NCBI GenBank assembly: GCA_023387375.1
Contig: JAEWIE010000040.1
Coordinates: forward strand, 124,001-188,000
DNA length: 64,000 bases
Origin: Bacteroidota bacterium
GTDB lineage: Bacteria; Bacteroidota; Bacteroidia; Flavobacteriales; Weeksellaceae
Direction of reading: 5' to 3'
Position 1 is the stretch's first letter; every line of letters begins with the position of its first letter. A model generated the notes under the pieces. It ran no database searches and had not been told where the DNA came from. It saw nothing but the letters and a program-made list of their open reading frames with translations. Shown piece after piece: positions 40,433 to 51,200 of the stretch. The position numbers were made by a program, and so were the translations under genes.

Positions 40433-42553
40433 ATGAACTTTAAATCACTGTTTATGACTTCAGGAGTTGCAATCCTTGCCTCCTGCACAGTACAAACGTC
40501 ATCAGGAGAACACACTAGTATGTATCCAGAAACTAAGAAAACCGATGTGGTAGACGTTTATTTTGGGCAAAGCGTTGCCGATCCCTACCGATGGTTAGAA
40601 GATGATATGGCTTCCGATACCGAGGCTTGGGTAAAATCACAGGCTTCGTACACCGAAACTTATTTGTCCAAAATTCCTTTCCGCGAAGAAATCAAAAACC
40701 AATTAAAAGAAATTTGGAACTATGAGAGGGTAGGCGCTCCATACAAAGAGGGAGAGTATACTTACTTTTCAAAAAACGATGGACTTCAAGCGCAGTCTGT
40801 GATTTATCGTACCGATAAAAATGGGAAAACGGAGGTCTTTCTAGATCCTAATACTTTTTCAAAGGACGGTACCACCTCACTTGCTGGCCTATCTTTTAAT
40901 AAGAGCGGAAAACTTGCTGCCTATTCGATTTCTGAAGGGGGAAGTGATTGGAACAAAATCATTATCCTAGATGTGGTTAAAAATAAAGTGATAGACCAAA
41001 CCATTCAGGACGTGAAATTTAGTGGCGCTTCTTGGTTAGGCGAAGAAGGATTTTTCTACTCTAGCTATGACAAGCCTGAAGGAAGCGCACTGTCGGCAAA
41101 AACAGATACACACAAAGTCTATTTTCATAAACTCGGCACAGATCAAAAAGAGGACGAACTAATTATTGGAGGAGCGGATTTCAAAAGACGCTATATGAAT
41201 GTAGGAGTCTCAGATGACGAGCGTTATTTAATACTTTCCGCTGCCAATGCTACCAATGGCAATGAGTTGTATATCAAAAAGATTGGTTCCAAGTCTGATT
41301 TTGTTCCAATTCAAACAGGATACGACTATAATACCAATTTTGTTGATTCGAAAGGAGATACCCTTTACTTGCTAACCGACAAAGGTGCACCGAATCAGCG
41401 TGTGGTCACGGCAAATATTAATTCTCCTACGAAATGGACGGATCTTATTAAGGAAACCGACGATGTACTTGGAATTTCCACTGGAGGCGGATATCTTTTT
41501 GCAAGTTATATCAAGGATGCTGTTTCAGTTGTGAAGCAGTATGACTATTCTGGGAAACTAGTTCGTGAAATCACGCTTCCTGGAAAAGGCTCCGCGGGTG
41601 GTTTTTATGGAAAAGCAAAAGACAAAGATTTATACTATTCATTTAGTAATTATATTACGCCTGGAACTACTTACAAATTTAATGTAGAGAGTGGAAAATC
41701 AGAGGTTTATTACAAGCCTAATGTAAAATTTGATGCGGACAACTATGTTTCGGAACAAGTTTTCTACACCTCTAAAGACGGCACCAAAGTACCGATGATT
41801 ATTTCTTACAAGAAAGGTCTTAAGATGGACGGAAAGAACCCTACCATTCTGTATGGATATGGAGGTTTTAATATCAGTCTTACTCCTGGTTTTTCTGTTG
41901 TAAACGCAGTTTGGATGGACAATGGAGGCGTTTATGCAGTTCCTAATATTCGTGGAGGAGGAGAATACGGCAAAAAGTGGCATGATGCCGGAACCAAACT
42001 CCAGAAAAAGAATGTGTTTAATGATTTTATAGCCGCGGGAGAGTATTTGCAAAGCCAAGGATATACATCGAAAGAGTACATGGCAATTTCAGGCGGGTCT
42101 AATGGTGGACTTTTAGTGGGAGCCACGATGACCATGCGTCCAGATTTAGCCAGGGTAGCACTTCCTGCTGTAGGCGTTCTCGATATGCTACGTTACAATA
42201 AATTTACAGCGGGTGCAGGATGGGCATACGATTACGGAACGGCCGAGGATAGCAAAGAAATGTTTGAATACCTTAAATCGTATTCCCCTCTTCACAATGT
42301 GGCTGAGAATACATGTTATCCTTCCACCATGATTACAACAGGCGATCACGACGATCGTGTGGTACCGGCGCACTCCTTTAAGTTTGGAGCTGAACTTCAG
42401 GCTAAACAAGGCTGTGACAAACCCATTCTACTACGTATTGAAACCAACGGTGGACATGGGGCAGGTCGATCCACAGATCAAATGATTAATGAAAATGCAG
42501 ACAAATTAAGTTTCACTCTTAGTGAAATGGGCATTACAAAGCTCGAAAACTAA
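40433..42553 (+). CDS. Prolyl oligopeptidase family protease, lipoprotein (S9A)
   Basis: A 706-residue S9 peptidase. Lipobox ILASC with Cys18. The N-terminal DPYRWLEDD segment and the beta-propeller up to about residue 420 are family hallmarks; the hydrolase domain carries Ser556 in GGSNGGLL, Asp in GDHDDRVVPAHS and His in GGHGAG. It cleaves peptides after proline, here probably at the cell envelope. A good terminator follows, so it is monocistronic. Confidence 0.95.
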   Translation: MNFKSLFMTSGVAILASCTVQTSSGEHTSMYPETKKTDVVDVYFGQSVADPYRWLEDDMASDTEAWVKSQASYTETYLSKIPFREEIKNQLKEIWNYERVGAPYKEGEYTYFSKNDGLQAQSVIYRTDKNGKTEVFLDPNTFSKDGTTSLAGLSFNKSGKLAAYSISEGGSDWNKIIILDVVKNKVIDQTIQDVKFSGASWLGEEGFFYSSYDKPEGSALSAKTDTHKVYFHKLGTDQKEDELIIGGADFKRRYMNVGVSDDERYLILSAANATNGNELYIKKIGSKSDFVPIQTGYDYNTNFVDSKGDTLYLLTDKGAPNQRVVTANINSPTKWTDLIKETDDVLGISTGGGYLFASYIKDAVSVVKQYDYSGKLVREITLPGKGSAGGFYGKAKDKDLYYSFSNYITPGTTYKFNVESGKSEVYYKPNVKFDADNYVSEQVFYTSKDGTKVPMIISYKKGLKMDGKNPTILYGYGGFNISLTPGFSVVNAVWMDNGGVYAVPNIRGGGEYGKKWHDAGTKLQKKNVFNDFIAAGEYLQSQGYTSKEYMAISGGSNGGLLVGATMTMRPDLARVALPAVGVLDMLRYNKFTAGAGWAYDYGTAEDSKEMFEYLKSYSPLHNVAENTCYPSTMITTGDHDDRVVPAHSFKFGAELQAKQGCDKPILLRIETNGGHGAGRSTDQMINENADKLSFTLSEMGITKLEN

Positions 42554-42579
42554 GTTGGCTTTTTTCAAGTATAAGTTCG

Positions 42580-42611
42580 CAGGTGCTCCAAAGAGCACCT
42601 GTTTTATTTTT
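42580..42611 (+). terminator. Terminator of the prolyl oligopeptidase gene
   Basis: A 9-bp perfect stem CAGGTGCTC (42580-42588) with 42593-42601, 4-base loop, followed by TTTTATTTTT. Confidence 0.88.
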
Positions 42612-42668
42612 GCTTTATCCTCTAATCTAATCTTGCACAAATAGGAGGTCATATTTGGAATTATTGCT

Positions 42669-42697
42669 TGGATTTTACCTTTTTGCATTAAATTTGA
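42669..42697 (+). promoter_or_regulatory. Promoter of the 42734 gene
   Basis: TTG (42669-42671), 18 bases, then a perfect TAAATTTG (42690-42697), giving a 5' leader of about 30 bases before the ATG. Confidence 0.65.
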
Positions 42698-42733
42698 TGT
42701 ATACTCAGTAATCACAAACCAAAAATACTTAAT

Positions 42734-43084
42734 ATGTCAGAATTTAAACCAATGAAAACTTTGAGTGAAGTCATGAACAAACTGCGTGAACGCGGGATTA
42801 ACTCGGAGTTTAGAATGAACGAAAAAGGAGAAATGGTCTTAGACGACGGATCTGAAACGTTTGAGCCCGAGGATTTAACTATTGTCAGATCCTACCGATT
42901 TGAAGGAGATAGCAATCCCGAGGATAATGCTGTTTTATATGTAGCCCAAGAAAAAGGGGGGCGCCGTGGAATATTAATTGATTCTTATGGAGCAGAAAGT
43001 AATTACCCGGGAGATGAGTTTGATAATTTTATTCGGGAAATTTCCACGGAGGAGGATGAATCCTTGAATATCGATGCTCTATAG
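42734..43084 (+). CDS. Conserved Bacteroidota hypothetical protein
   Basis: 116 residues, acidic, with a first half LSEVMNKLRERGINSEFRM and a second-half motif FEPEDLTIVRSYRFEGDSNPED followed by VLYVAQEKGG. Relatives in Flavobacteriia are sometimes labelled phosphoribosylpyrophosphate synthetase, but none of that enzyme's PRPP-binding motifs is present, so I do not use the name. No signal peptide; cytosolic. Has its own promoter and a terminator whose sequence overlaps the end of the convergent AsmA-like gene. Confidence 0.75.
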   Translation: MSEFKPMKTLSEVMNKLRERGINSEFRMNEKGEMVLDDGSETFEPEDLTIVRSYRFEGDSNPEDNAVLYVAQEKGGRRGILIDSYGAESNYPGDEFDNFIREISTEEDESLNIDAL

Positions 43085-43113
43085 TTGAAGGATAAGAAAG
43101 AAAGAGCGAAATT

Positions 43114-43154
43114 AAGAAGGATTAATGCAGCACATTATTCCTTCTTTTTTTTCT
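43114..43154 (+). terminator. Terminator of the 42734 gene
   Basis: A 14-bp stem with one T-T mismatch (43114-43127 with 43133-43146), 5-base loop and a run of T. The right arm and T run lie inside the 3' coding end of the convergent AsmA-like gene, whose lysine codons supply the T run on the plus strand. Confidence 0.75.
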
Positions 43155-45786
43155 TGAAAATATCAAAAAGACCCTTTTTCTGTGGTTTCTCTTTGACCGC
43201 ATTGATTTTTTCGTTCAAATCTTTTTTCGCGTTTTGAACGTCTGATTTGATTACTTCTACCGTGTTTTTAGTGGTTTCCACTGTTTTTTTTGCCGCTTCT
43301 TCTTGTTTTTCCACATTGGATCCGATGAGAGTCTTTTTAAGTCCTTCCTGAATGCCTTGCCAGAAAAAATTGAAAAACGATTTGGTTTGGTCACGTTGTA
43401 CATCATCGACCATTACCGTCGGGGGATAGACTCCCGAATTGGATTTTACAAAGAGATTAGCTACTGCAGATAAGACTTTATCTTTTTCCCCTGTACTCTT
43501 AAGGATGGCAACCTTTAGGTTCTGGTGCTTCATCTGCACATCTCCGTTTAAAGTGGATCGATTTCCCTTAAAGTCAAAATCGAGCTCTTTAATATATCCT
43601 GTAGTTTGGATTTTTAAATAGGGTTCAACAAAACTATTTATACTTGTGGCAGGAAGCTCCGAAATGTTTCCTTGAATTGAAAACTGATCGTTTAAAGAGC
43701 CGGTGTCTAGCTTCCAATTTACGACCATAGGGGAGACGTCCATAAATCGCGTATGAATTGTAATTGGAATTTGAGTGGACTTTGAATGCCCTGAATTTAA
43801 ATTGTCTAAATGCAGATTAAAATTTCCAAACACTAGCTTACCTGGACCGTCGCTCTTTTTCGTATCTTCTTCATAAACCAATCTGGAATCTACAATGTCT
43901 AGATTTTGGATATGCAGTGGGATTTTTATTTTACGAAGTAGGGCTGAGTACATTGGTTTTAGAGTAGGGTCATCGGGCGGAATTTTACTTCGGAAAATCG
44001 TGGCATTGACACCACTTAATTTCAAACTAGTTCCCTCAACAAATTTTTTTTCTTGAAGCAGTTCCATGCGACCTATAAATTGTATTTTTTTCGCGCTGAG
44101 GTCATAAAGGTCCTTCTCGACTGGAATACTCGAAATAAACTGCGCTCTCGATACCAAAGGTTTGTATTCAAAATTATCGATCTGAAGCCGATCTTTAGTC
44201 CAAGTTAATGCACCCGTCTTTAAGCGGTAGGTTTTGTTTAGGATCGAATGATACTGCTTTAGTGAAATGGTGTAATTGCCCACCGAGAAAGGAACTTTCT
44301 TTGTCGAACTTTGCTTCGTAATTTGAAAATCCGAAATATTTGCGGCCAATCCTTTGATTACTTGGGAATTTCCTTCCTTCAAAAGATTCAAATTGGCTTT
44401 TTGAAGGGAGATTGTCTTAACGATTAAAGGAAAATCTATCCCTGTGATTGGCGCTGGTTTTTGAGGTTTTTTCGTTTTTGGCAGATAGACTTTAAGGTCC
44501 GCTCCTTGTAGCAAAAGAGAGTTTGCGTTTAACGCGAGTTTACGGTTAATGAATTCCCAAGAATCAAGCATTAGGCTTACGCGGTCTAAATTTCCCTCAA
44601 GCTGGGTTTTTGAAGGGTTTGTAGAGGGTTTTGAAAAGCGTAAATTTTGTAAATCTAGTTTCTTTTGATTCACGTTCGCACTGCCAATGTGCAAGTTTTG
44701 ATTGTCATTTTGAACCTTAAGATCATTAGCAGAGATTAAAAAATCGGCGTAGGTAAACGGAATTCGCTCTTGCGCTGATTTTTCATCCACTCGAAGTTTA
44801 TGAATTTCTAGATCGAGCTTTGCTGTAGAAAATGCGGTTAGTCCATTTGGCTTAAGAATATTTACCTTGGCATTTTTTAGCTCCACATCTTGCAAATCGA
44901 GAATAAATTGGAAAGGTTTTTTCTCAGTCTTTACTACTGTTTTATTGGATCTAATCGTAACAACAGGGTCAATGAACTCTGCTTTAGACAAGGAGAGCGT
45001 ATTTTTTTTCAAAGCTAAATCACTGAAGTTTAATTCTCTGGCCTTGATTGATAGAAAATTTGGTTTTTTAGGATAGGATTTGAGAAAGCCTTCATAGTCA
45101 ACGGAAGGCAGGATTTCAAATCCTTTAATGCTCATTTTTCCCTGTTTCGTCATGATCTGGTTAGCTTGTATTGCATAAAGCTCCTCAAGCTTAAAATAAA
45201 ACTTATTTCCTTGTATGTCGTAATTGTCAAACACTACGGGAAGCTTATTTTCAATTCCTTTTTCTGACAATTGTAGATTTGTAACCTGCAAGTTCAAATC
45301 ATGCACCTCTAGAAATCGTTCTCCTTCTGGTTTAAGAATTTTAATAGCGCCGTTCTCAATGGTAATGTTGCGAAATGGCATTGGATTGCGCTCTTTTTTA
45401 GTTTTGCTGTCTTTTGGTTTTGCGAAGGTGACTTGTAACTGGGGAGAGTCTAATCGTATCGATGTGGCCTGAACGGTTCCTCTCGTGATGGCTTTCCAAA
45501 TACCAAACTGACTAATGTGAACGGATTTAACGCTTCCGTTAAGTCCTATTACGTCCTTGTTTGCTGGATTTTTGGATGCGATTTCTAAATTCTCAAGATG
45601 TAAAGATCCGTTCCCAAGTTCTACATCGAGCGATTCATAAGAGAGAATATAATCCGAATTGTTTTGGATGTAAGTGGGTAACTTATACTTTAAAAATAAG
45701 TTGAATCCTAGGTTTATTAACACCACGGCAAGTGCGAGTAGCCCTACCGTAAGTAATATTCTTCGGATGGTTTTTTTATTCATCAT
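43135..45786 (-). CDS. AsmA-like/DUF748-type envelope protein
   Basis: 883 residues: a single N-terminal membrane helix (about 8-28) and a very long beta-rich body with repeating short elements of the type ITIENGAIKILKPEG, NAKVNILKP and LSGVNATIF, as in AsmA/TamB-like bridge proteins. The C-terminal 70 residues are Lys/Glu-rich coiled coil ending KKKKKE. Proteins of this class connect inner and outer membranes and move lipids; that role is inferred from the layout. No operon partner on the minus strand except DUF2797, 86 bases upstream. Confidence 0.75.
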   Translation of the reverse strand: MMNKKTIRRILLTVGLLALAVVLINLGFNLFLKYKLPTYIQNNSDYILSYESLDVELGNGSLHLENLEIASKNPANKDVIGLNGSVKSVHISQFGIWKAITRGTVQATSIRLDSPQLQVTFAKPKDSKTKKERNPMPFRNITIENGAIKILKPEGERFLEVHDLNLQVTNLQLSEKGIENKLPVVFDNYDIQGNKFYFKLEELYAIQANQIMTKQGKMSIKGFEILPSVDYEGFLKSYPKKPNFLSIKARELNFSDLALKKNTLSLSKAEFIDPVVTIRSNKTVVKTEKKPFQFILDLQDVELKNAKVNILKPNGLTAFSTAKLDLEIHKLRVDEKSAQERIPFTYADFLISANDLKVQNDNQNLHIGSANVNQKKLDLQNLRFSKPSTNPSKTQLEGNLDRVSLMLDSWEFINRKLALNANSLLLQGADLKVYLPKTKKPQKPAPITGIDFPLIVKTISLQKANLNLLKEGNSQVIKGLAANISDFQITKQSSTKKVPFSVGNYTISLKQYHSILNKTYRLKTGALTWTKDRLQIDNFEYKPLVSRAQFISSIPVEKDLYDLSAKKIQFIGRMELLQEKKFVEGTSLKLSGVNATIFRSKIPPDDPTLKPMYSALLRKIKIPLHIQNLDIVDSRLVYEEDTKKSDGPGKLVFGNFNLHLDNLNSGHSKSTQIPITIHTRFMDVSPMVVNWKLDTGSLNDQFSIQGNISELPATSINSFVEPYLKIQTTGYIKELDFDFKGNRSTLNGDVQMKHQNLKVAILKSTGEKDKVLSAVANLFVKSNSGVYPPTVMVDDVQRDQTKSFFNFFWQGIQEGLKKTLIGSNVEKQEEAAKKTVETTKNTVEVIKSDVQNAKKDLNEKINAVKEKPQKKGLFDIFKKKKKE

Positions 45787-45872
45787 GGGTAGAAAGCACT
45801 TGTGTTTAGAACAAAAATAATAGCTTTTTTCCTTACAATCACTATTCTATTTCTATTTATTTGAAATTATTC

Positions 45873-46673
45873 CTATTCTTTTTTCGTTTCTAATGAAATA
45901 ACAAATCCTTCGTGCGCTCGCACATTCATTACAGATCCGCCTTCGAAGGCTAGATATTGACCCTTGATTCCTTTTAGTATGGACTGAAAGGAGGGCTTTT
46001 TCTCAAGTGATATTGTACTTATTTTTTCAGGTGCTTCGTAGGGATAGTCAAGTTTCCAGAGTTCTTCCTCTGCACTAAAGAATTTTGCAAATTCAGAGGG
46101 AAATGCATCTTGAACTTCGCTTCGGAAATGAGCCAGATCAAGATCCTCTTCATATTCATCCATAAGCATTTTTCGATAGTTGGTTTTATCCGACAGTTTT
46201 GATTTAAGAGCTACCTCTATCATTCCCGCCTCGTACCTGTTCTCGGTTCTCGCAATGGGCAGAGCAAAGGTGGCTCCCTGGTCAATCCATCGAGTAGGAA
46301 TCTGCGATTCTCGGGTCACACCCACTTTGACTTCTCCTGTATAAGCTAAATAGACAATATGGGACACAAGCTGGATTGATTTTTCTACTTCGAGATCTCT
46401 CTCCTCCTCACCAAGATGCGCCTTTGAAAGTTCAGGTCGTATAATGGATTCACTCGCATAGGGACTTTCAAAGAAGCATTTTTTGCAAAAGCCCATTCTG
46501 AAAATTTTCTCCTCTCGCTGACAGTTGACACATTGATAGCCTAGATGTGTGATTTGTACAGATTTGCCAATCAAAGAATTCATCGATACAAGATCGTTTG
46601 ATAGGTTGAGATAATATTGAATTGGACTCGCGTTTTGGGAGATCATTTTTTGTAGTTGGCCTTCAAAGTGCAT
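45873..46673 (-). CDS. DUF2797 family protein with zinc ribbon
   Basis: 266 residues. A CVNC...CKKC zinc ribbon lies at about residues 50-70, followed by a core with KVGVTRESQIPTRWIDQGA, TENRYEAGMIE and a C-terminal GIKGQYLAFEGG. The VYLAYTG...KVGVTR...RW..QGA...A..E layout resembles GIY-YIG-type nuclease folds; that link is an inference. The family is common in Bacteroidota and actinobacteria and uncharacterised. Confidence 0.82.
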   Translation of the reverse strand: MHFEGQLQKMISQNASPIQYYLNLSNDLVSMNSLIGKSVQITHLGYQCVNCQREEKIFRMGFCKKCFFESPYASESIIRPELSKAHLGEEERDLEVEKSIQLVSHIVYLAYTGEVKVGVTRESQIPTRWIDQGATFALPIARTENRYEAGMIEVALKSKLSDKTNYRKMLMDEYEEDLDLAHFRSEVQDAFPSEFAKFFSAEEELWKLDYPYEAPEKISTISLEKKPSFQSILKGIKGQYLAFEGGSVMNVRAHEGFVISLETKKE

Positions 46674-46726
46674 TTCTTAAATTTTAAGTAAAAGTAAGGA
46701 TTAAAGAATTGCCAGACTAAATTTCT

Positions 46727-46734
46727 TAATTTTG
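46727..46734 (+). promoter_or_regulatory. -7 box TAATTTTG of the epimerase gene
   Basis: A perfect TAnnTTTG ending 16 bases before the ATG at 46751. The nearest TTG upstream is 15 bases away, a slightly short spacing. Confidence 0.45.
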
Positions 46735-46750
46735 TGGCTAAATAACCTTT

Positions 46751-47782
46751 ATGACTTATTTAGTAACTGGTGGAAGCGGATTCATTGGGTCGCATTTAAT
46801 TGAGCGTTTACTTAAAAATGGACATTCTGTCATTAATGTAGACATTTTCAACGATTTTTATGACTACAAAATAAAAATTCAAAATACTTTATTGTCTCTT
46901 GGTCTTAATTCTGAATTTAAATTTGAATCGAAGAAGGAAGATTTGGAAAAGCTTCAGGCTCAGGTTTTTTCGGAGAAATACCGATTAGCTGTGGTGGATA
47001 TAAGAGACCTAGAAGCGCTTCGCGAGCTTTTTAAAAAGGATTCTTTTGACGCTGTAATTCATTTGGCAGCGCTAGCTGGCGTTCGCCCAAGCATCGAAAA
47101 ACCAATTGAATACCAGCAAGTGAACGTTATTGGCACCACTAATTTGTGGGAGCTTTGCAAGGAGTTCAGCGTTACGAAATTTTTAAATGCCTCTTCTTCA
47201 AGTGTCTATGGTAACAATAAAAAAGTGCCCTTTACAGAGACGGATGCAGTGGATTTGCCGATTTCTCCCTATGCTGCAAGCAAACGTAATACTGAAATCT
47301 TAGGCTATGTATACCATCATTTGTATGGAATTGATATGATCCATTTGCGGTTCTTTACGGTCTATGGACCCCGTCAAAGACCCGATTTAGCTATCCATAA
47401 ATTCGCGCAACTCATTCAAAATAAAGAAGAAATTCCTTTTTTTGGAGAAGGTGAGACTTCGAGAGATTATACCTACATTGAGGATATCATTGACGGAATA
47501 ATAAAGGCTCTACACTATCTAGAAGGCCATTCCGACTTATATGAGATTATAAATTTAGGAGAGAACCAAGTAGTTTCTCTCAATGAGATGGTAAGGACGC
47601 TAGAGTCCACCATGGAGCTTAAGGCACAAAAAAAGAAGTTGCCAATGCAACCAGGCGATGTCGAACGAACGCATGCTAATATTGACAAAGCTAAGTCGCT
47701 AATTGACTATTCCCCGGGCACAAACTTCCAAAATGGCATAAAAAAATTTGTGGAATGGTTTTTGAGAAAACCAGTGCAATAG
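46751..47782 (+). CDS. NAD-dependent nucleotide-sugar epimerase (UDP-glucuronate 4-epimerase type)
   Basis: A 343-residue extended SDR. VTGGSGFIGSHL binds NAD, AGVRPSIEKPIEYQQVN is the signature of the UDP-glucuronate/UDP-galactose 4-epimerase branch, SSSSVYGN holds the Ser, YAASK the catalytic Tyr/Lys, and RFFTVYGPRQRPD the sugar-binding loop. The most likely product is UDP-galacturonate or related sugars for surface polysaccharide; exact substrate cannot be fixed. Single-gene unit. Confidence 0.9.
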   Translation: MTYLVTGGSGFIGSHLIERLLKNGHSVINVDIFNDFYDYKIKIQNTLLSLGLNSEFKFESKKEDLEKLQAQVFSEKYRLAVVDIRDLEALRELFKKDSFDAVIHLAALAGVRPSIEKPIEYQQVNVIGTTNLWELCKEFSVTKFLNASSSSVYGNNKKVPFTETDAVDLPISPYAASKRNTEILGYVYHHLYGIDMIHLRFFTVYGPRQRPDLAIHKFAQLIQNKEEIPFFGEGETSRDYTYIEDIIDGIIKALHYLEGHSDLYEIINLGENQVVSLNEMVRTLESTMELKAQKKKLPMQPGDVERTHANIDKAKSLIDYSPGTNFQNGIKKFVEWFLRKPVQ

Positions 47783-47899
47783 TCTGTAAATAGGGGTGTG
47801 AATATACTTTTTCGACTTATTCTTTTTCCAAAAGGAATATCAAAGAGTAAAAAGATTGAAAATCAGTCATAAAAAAGTCAATACCATCATCTATTTTTA

Positions 47900-47907
47900 T
47901 ACTTTTG
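47900..47907 (+). promoter_or_regulatory. -7 box TACTTTTG of the DUF2795 gene
   Basis: A perfect TAnnTTTG 25 bases before the ATG at 47933. Confidence 0.5.
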
Positions 47908-47932
47908 CAAAAATTTTATAAATACTAAAAAT

Positions 47933-48154
47933 ATGTATTGGACATTAGAATTAGCTTCTTATTTAAGTGATGCCCCTTGGCCAATGACCAAAGCGGAACT
48001 TATTGACTACGCGATCCGTACAGGAGCGCCGATGGAAGTAGTGGAAAACCTTCAGGCTATTGAAGATGAAGGGGAAATCTATGAATCCATTGAAGAGGTG
48101 TGGAGCGACTATCCCACCGACGAGGATTTCCTTTGGAACGAGGACGAATACTAA
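47933..48154 (+). CDS. DUF2795 domain protein
   Basis: 73 residues: a helical WTLELASYLSDAPWPMTKAELIDYAIRTGAP segment, then an acidic C-terminal tail with several Asp/Glu. DUF2795 proteins are small and of unknown role; in Bacteroidota this short acidic form is widely conserved. Own promoter and its own hairpin terminator make it a single-gene unit ahead of secA. Confidence 0.85.
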   Translation: MYWTLELASYLSDAPWPMTKAELIDYAIRTGAPMEVVENLQAIEDEGEIYESIEEVWSDYPTDEDFLWNEDEY

Positions 48155-48160
48155 AGAAAT

Positions 48161-48192
48161 AAAGCTTTAGGCATAATGCTTAAAGCTTTTTT
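48161..48192 (+). terminator. Terminator of the DUF2795 gene
   Basis: A 13-bp stem with one G-T pair (48161-48173 with 48177-48189), 3-base loop, followed by a run of T. It starts 6 bases past the stop codon, separating this gene from secA. Confidence 0.85.
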
Positions 48193-48270
48193 AGAATTAT
48201 ATCAACAAAAGAGTGCTCTGGCGCTCGAAAAGTTTGTGACCCGAAAGGTCCACCGTTAAATATTGAAAAT

Positions 48271-51200
48271 ATGAGTTTTTTAGACCAAGTGCTTAAAGGG
48301 TTTTTAGGAGATAAGAACGCAAAAGACCTTAAAGAAGTAAAAAAAGTAGTAGCCAAAATCAAAGCCGCAGAACCGAGTATTAAGGAATTAAGCGATCAGG
48401 AATTACGCGCAAAAACGCAAGAATTCAAAGAACTATTAAAATCAGGCACTCAAACGATCACAGAGGAGATTCACAAACTTGAAGAGCAAATTAAAAACTC
48501 TACAAATATTGATGAGAAAGAAGGGATGTTTACTCAGATTGACGCCCTTAAAAAAGATTCTTATCAAGTAGAAGAAAAAATATTAGACTCCATTTTACCA
48601 GAAGCTTTTGCCGTGGTGAAAGAAACGGCAAGACGTTGGGCCGAAAATGGAGAAATTCGTGTGGCTGCATCGGATTGGGATAAAAATTTAGCGGAAAACA
48701 AAGATTTCGTTGAGATTCAAGGAGAAGAGGCTGTTTGGAAGAATCATTGGAATGCACACGGTACACCGGTGGTTTGGGATATGGTTCATTACGATGTTCA
48801 GTTTATTGGTGGGGTCGTTCTTCACAGTGGAAAAATTGCCGAGATGGCCACAGGGGAAGGAAAAACATTAGTAGGCACCTTACCTATTTATTTAAATGCT
48901 CTTTCAGGTAGAGGAGTCCATGTGGTAACCGTGAACGATTACTTAGCGAAAAGAGACTCCGCTTGGATGGGTCCTATCTATCAATTCCACGGACTCTCCA
49001 TTGACTGTATTGACAATCATCAACCTAATTCCGACGGAAGACGTAATGCTTACAACTCAGACATTACCTACGGAACTAACAACGAGTTTGGATTTGACTA
49101 CCTACGTGATAACATGGTGACTTCTCCTTCAGAGCTCGTGCAAAGAGAATTAAATTTTGCAATCGTCGATGAGGTCGATTCTGTATTAGTGGACGATGCA
49201 AGAACCCCTTTAATTATTTCAGGACCAGTTCCTCAGGGAGATCGTCAGGAATATGATGTTTTAAAACCTGCCGTAGACCGCATTGTCTCCGTGCAAAAAC
49301 AAACCATCACGCATATCTTTAACGAGGCTAAGAAACTAATTGCTGCAGGAAAAACCAAAGAAGGAGGATTCAAACTTCTACAGGCCTATAGAGGGCTTCC
49401 TAAATCAAGACCTTTGATTAAGTTCCTTTCTGAAACAGGAAACAAAACGCTACTTCAAAAAACGGAAGCGCAGTACATGCAAGATAACAATCGCGATATG
49501 CCTAAGGTGGATCAAGACCTTTATTTCGTAATTGATGAGAAGAACAATCAAATTGATTTAACGGATAAAGGAGTTGAATATCTATCTGCAGGTGTTGAGG
49601 ACAAAGATTTCTTCGTTTTAGAAGATATCGGAACTGAGATTGCGGAGTTAGAGGCTAAAAACTTAGACAAGGATGCTGAATTCGCAGCGAAGGAAGATTT
49701 GTTTAGAAACTTTGCGGAAAAATCAGAACGTGTTCATACCTTAAGTCAGCTCTTGAAAGCTTATACGCTATTTGAAAAAGACGATGAGTATGTCGTGATT
49801 GATGGCGAAGTAAAAATCGTAGATGAGCAAACCGGACGTATTATGGATGGACGTCGTTATTCAGACGGACTTCACCAAGCGATCGAAGCGAAAGAAAATG
49901 TGAAAATTGAGGCTGCTACGCAAACCTTTGCGACTGTAACCTTACAGAACTTCTTCCGTATGTACAACAAACTTGCGGGGATGACAGGTACAGCGGAAAC
50001 AGAAGCAGGTGAGCTTTGGGAAATTTATAAATTGGACGTTGTGGTGATTCCAACAAACCGTCCTATACAAAGAGACGACCGTCAGGATCTCGTGTTCAAA
50101 ACGAACCGTGAAAAATACAATGCGGTCATTGAAGAGATTGAAAAATTAACGGCGGAAGGCCGACCGGTTTTGGTGGGTACAACGTCAATTGATATTTCGC
50201 AGCTACTTTCAAGAGCTCTGCAACTTCGAAAAATTAATCACCAAGTATTGAACGCAAAACTTCACAAAAAAGAAGCGGAAATCGTGGCGGAAGCAGGACG
50301 TCCAGGTCAGGTGACCATTGCAACCAACATGGCAGGTAGGGGAACCGACATTAAGCTAGTTCAAGAGGTTAAAGAAGCAGGAGGTTTAGCGATTATTGGT
50401 ACAGAGCGTCACGATTCAAGACGTGTTGACAGGCAGTTAAGAGGGCGTGCAGGACGTCAGGGTGACCCAGGTAGTTCCCAGTTCTACGTTTCCCTTGAAG
50501 ACAATTTAATGCGTTTGTTCGGATCGGAAAGAATCGCCAAGATGATGGACCGTATGGGGCATAAGGAAGGTGAAGTGATTCAGCATTCTATGATTACGAA
50601 ATCCATTGAGAGAGCGCAGAAGAAAGTGGAAGAGAACAACTTTGGTATTCGTAAAAGACTACTGGAGTACGATGATGTCATGAATAAGCAAAGGGATGTA
50701 ATCTATAAAAAGAGAAAGAATGCTCTATTTGGAGACCACCTTAAATTTGACATTGCCAACATGATCTTTGATGTTTCTCAATCCATTGTGAACAAAACAA
50801 AATTACAAGGAGATTACAAAGAGTTCGAATACGAAATCATTCGCAGCTTCACGATGGAAGCTCCGGTTTCCGAAAGCGATTTCAAGAGCAAAACTAGTGC
50901 ACAGTTAATTCAAATTGTTTTCAAGGCAGCAGAACAGGACTATCAGAATCGATTGGAACTTATGAAGGAAAAAACCTTCCCAATTATTGAAAATGTATAT
51001 AAAAATCAAGGTAGCATGTTCAAAATGATCCAAGTTCCGTTTAGCGATGGTACTAAAACAATCACAATTGTGACGGATCTTGAAAAGGCCTACGAAACCA
51101 AATGCCAAAGTCTCATTGAGGATTTTGAGAAAAACATAACCCTTTCCATTATAGACGAAAACTGGAAATTGCATCTGCGCGAGATGGATGATCTTAGAAG

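Noticed and set aside
42734..43084. Calling this gene phosphoribosylpyrophosphate synthetase
   Set aside because: Relatives carry that label, but the protein is 116 residues and has no PRPP-binding motif.
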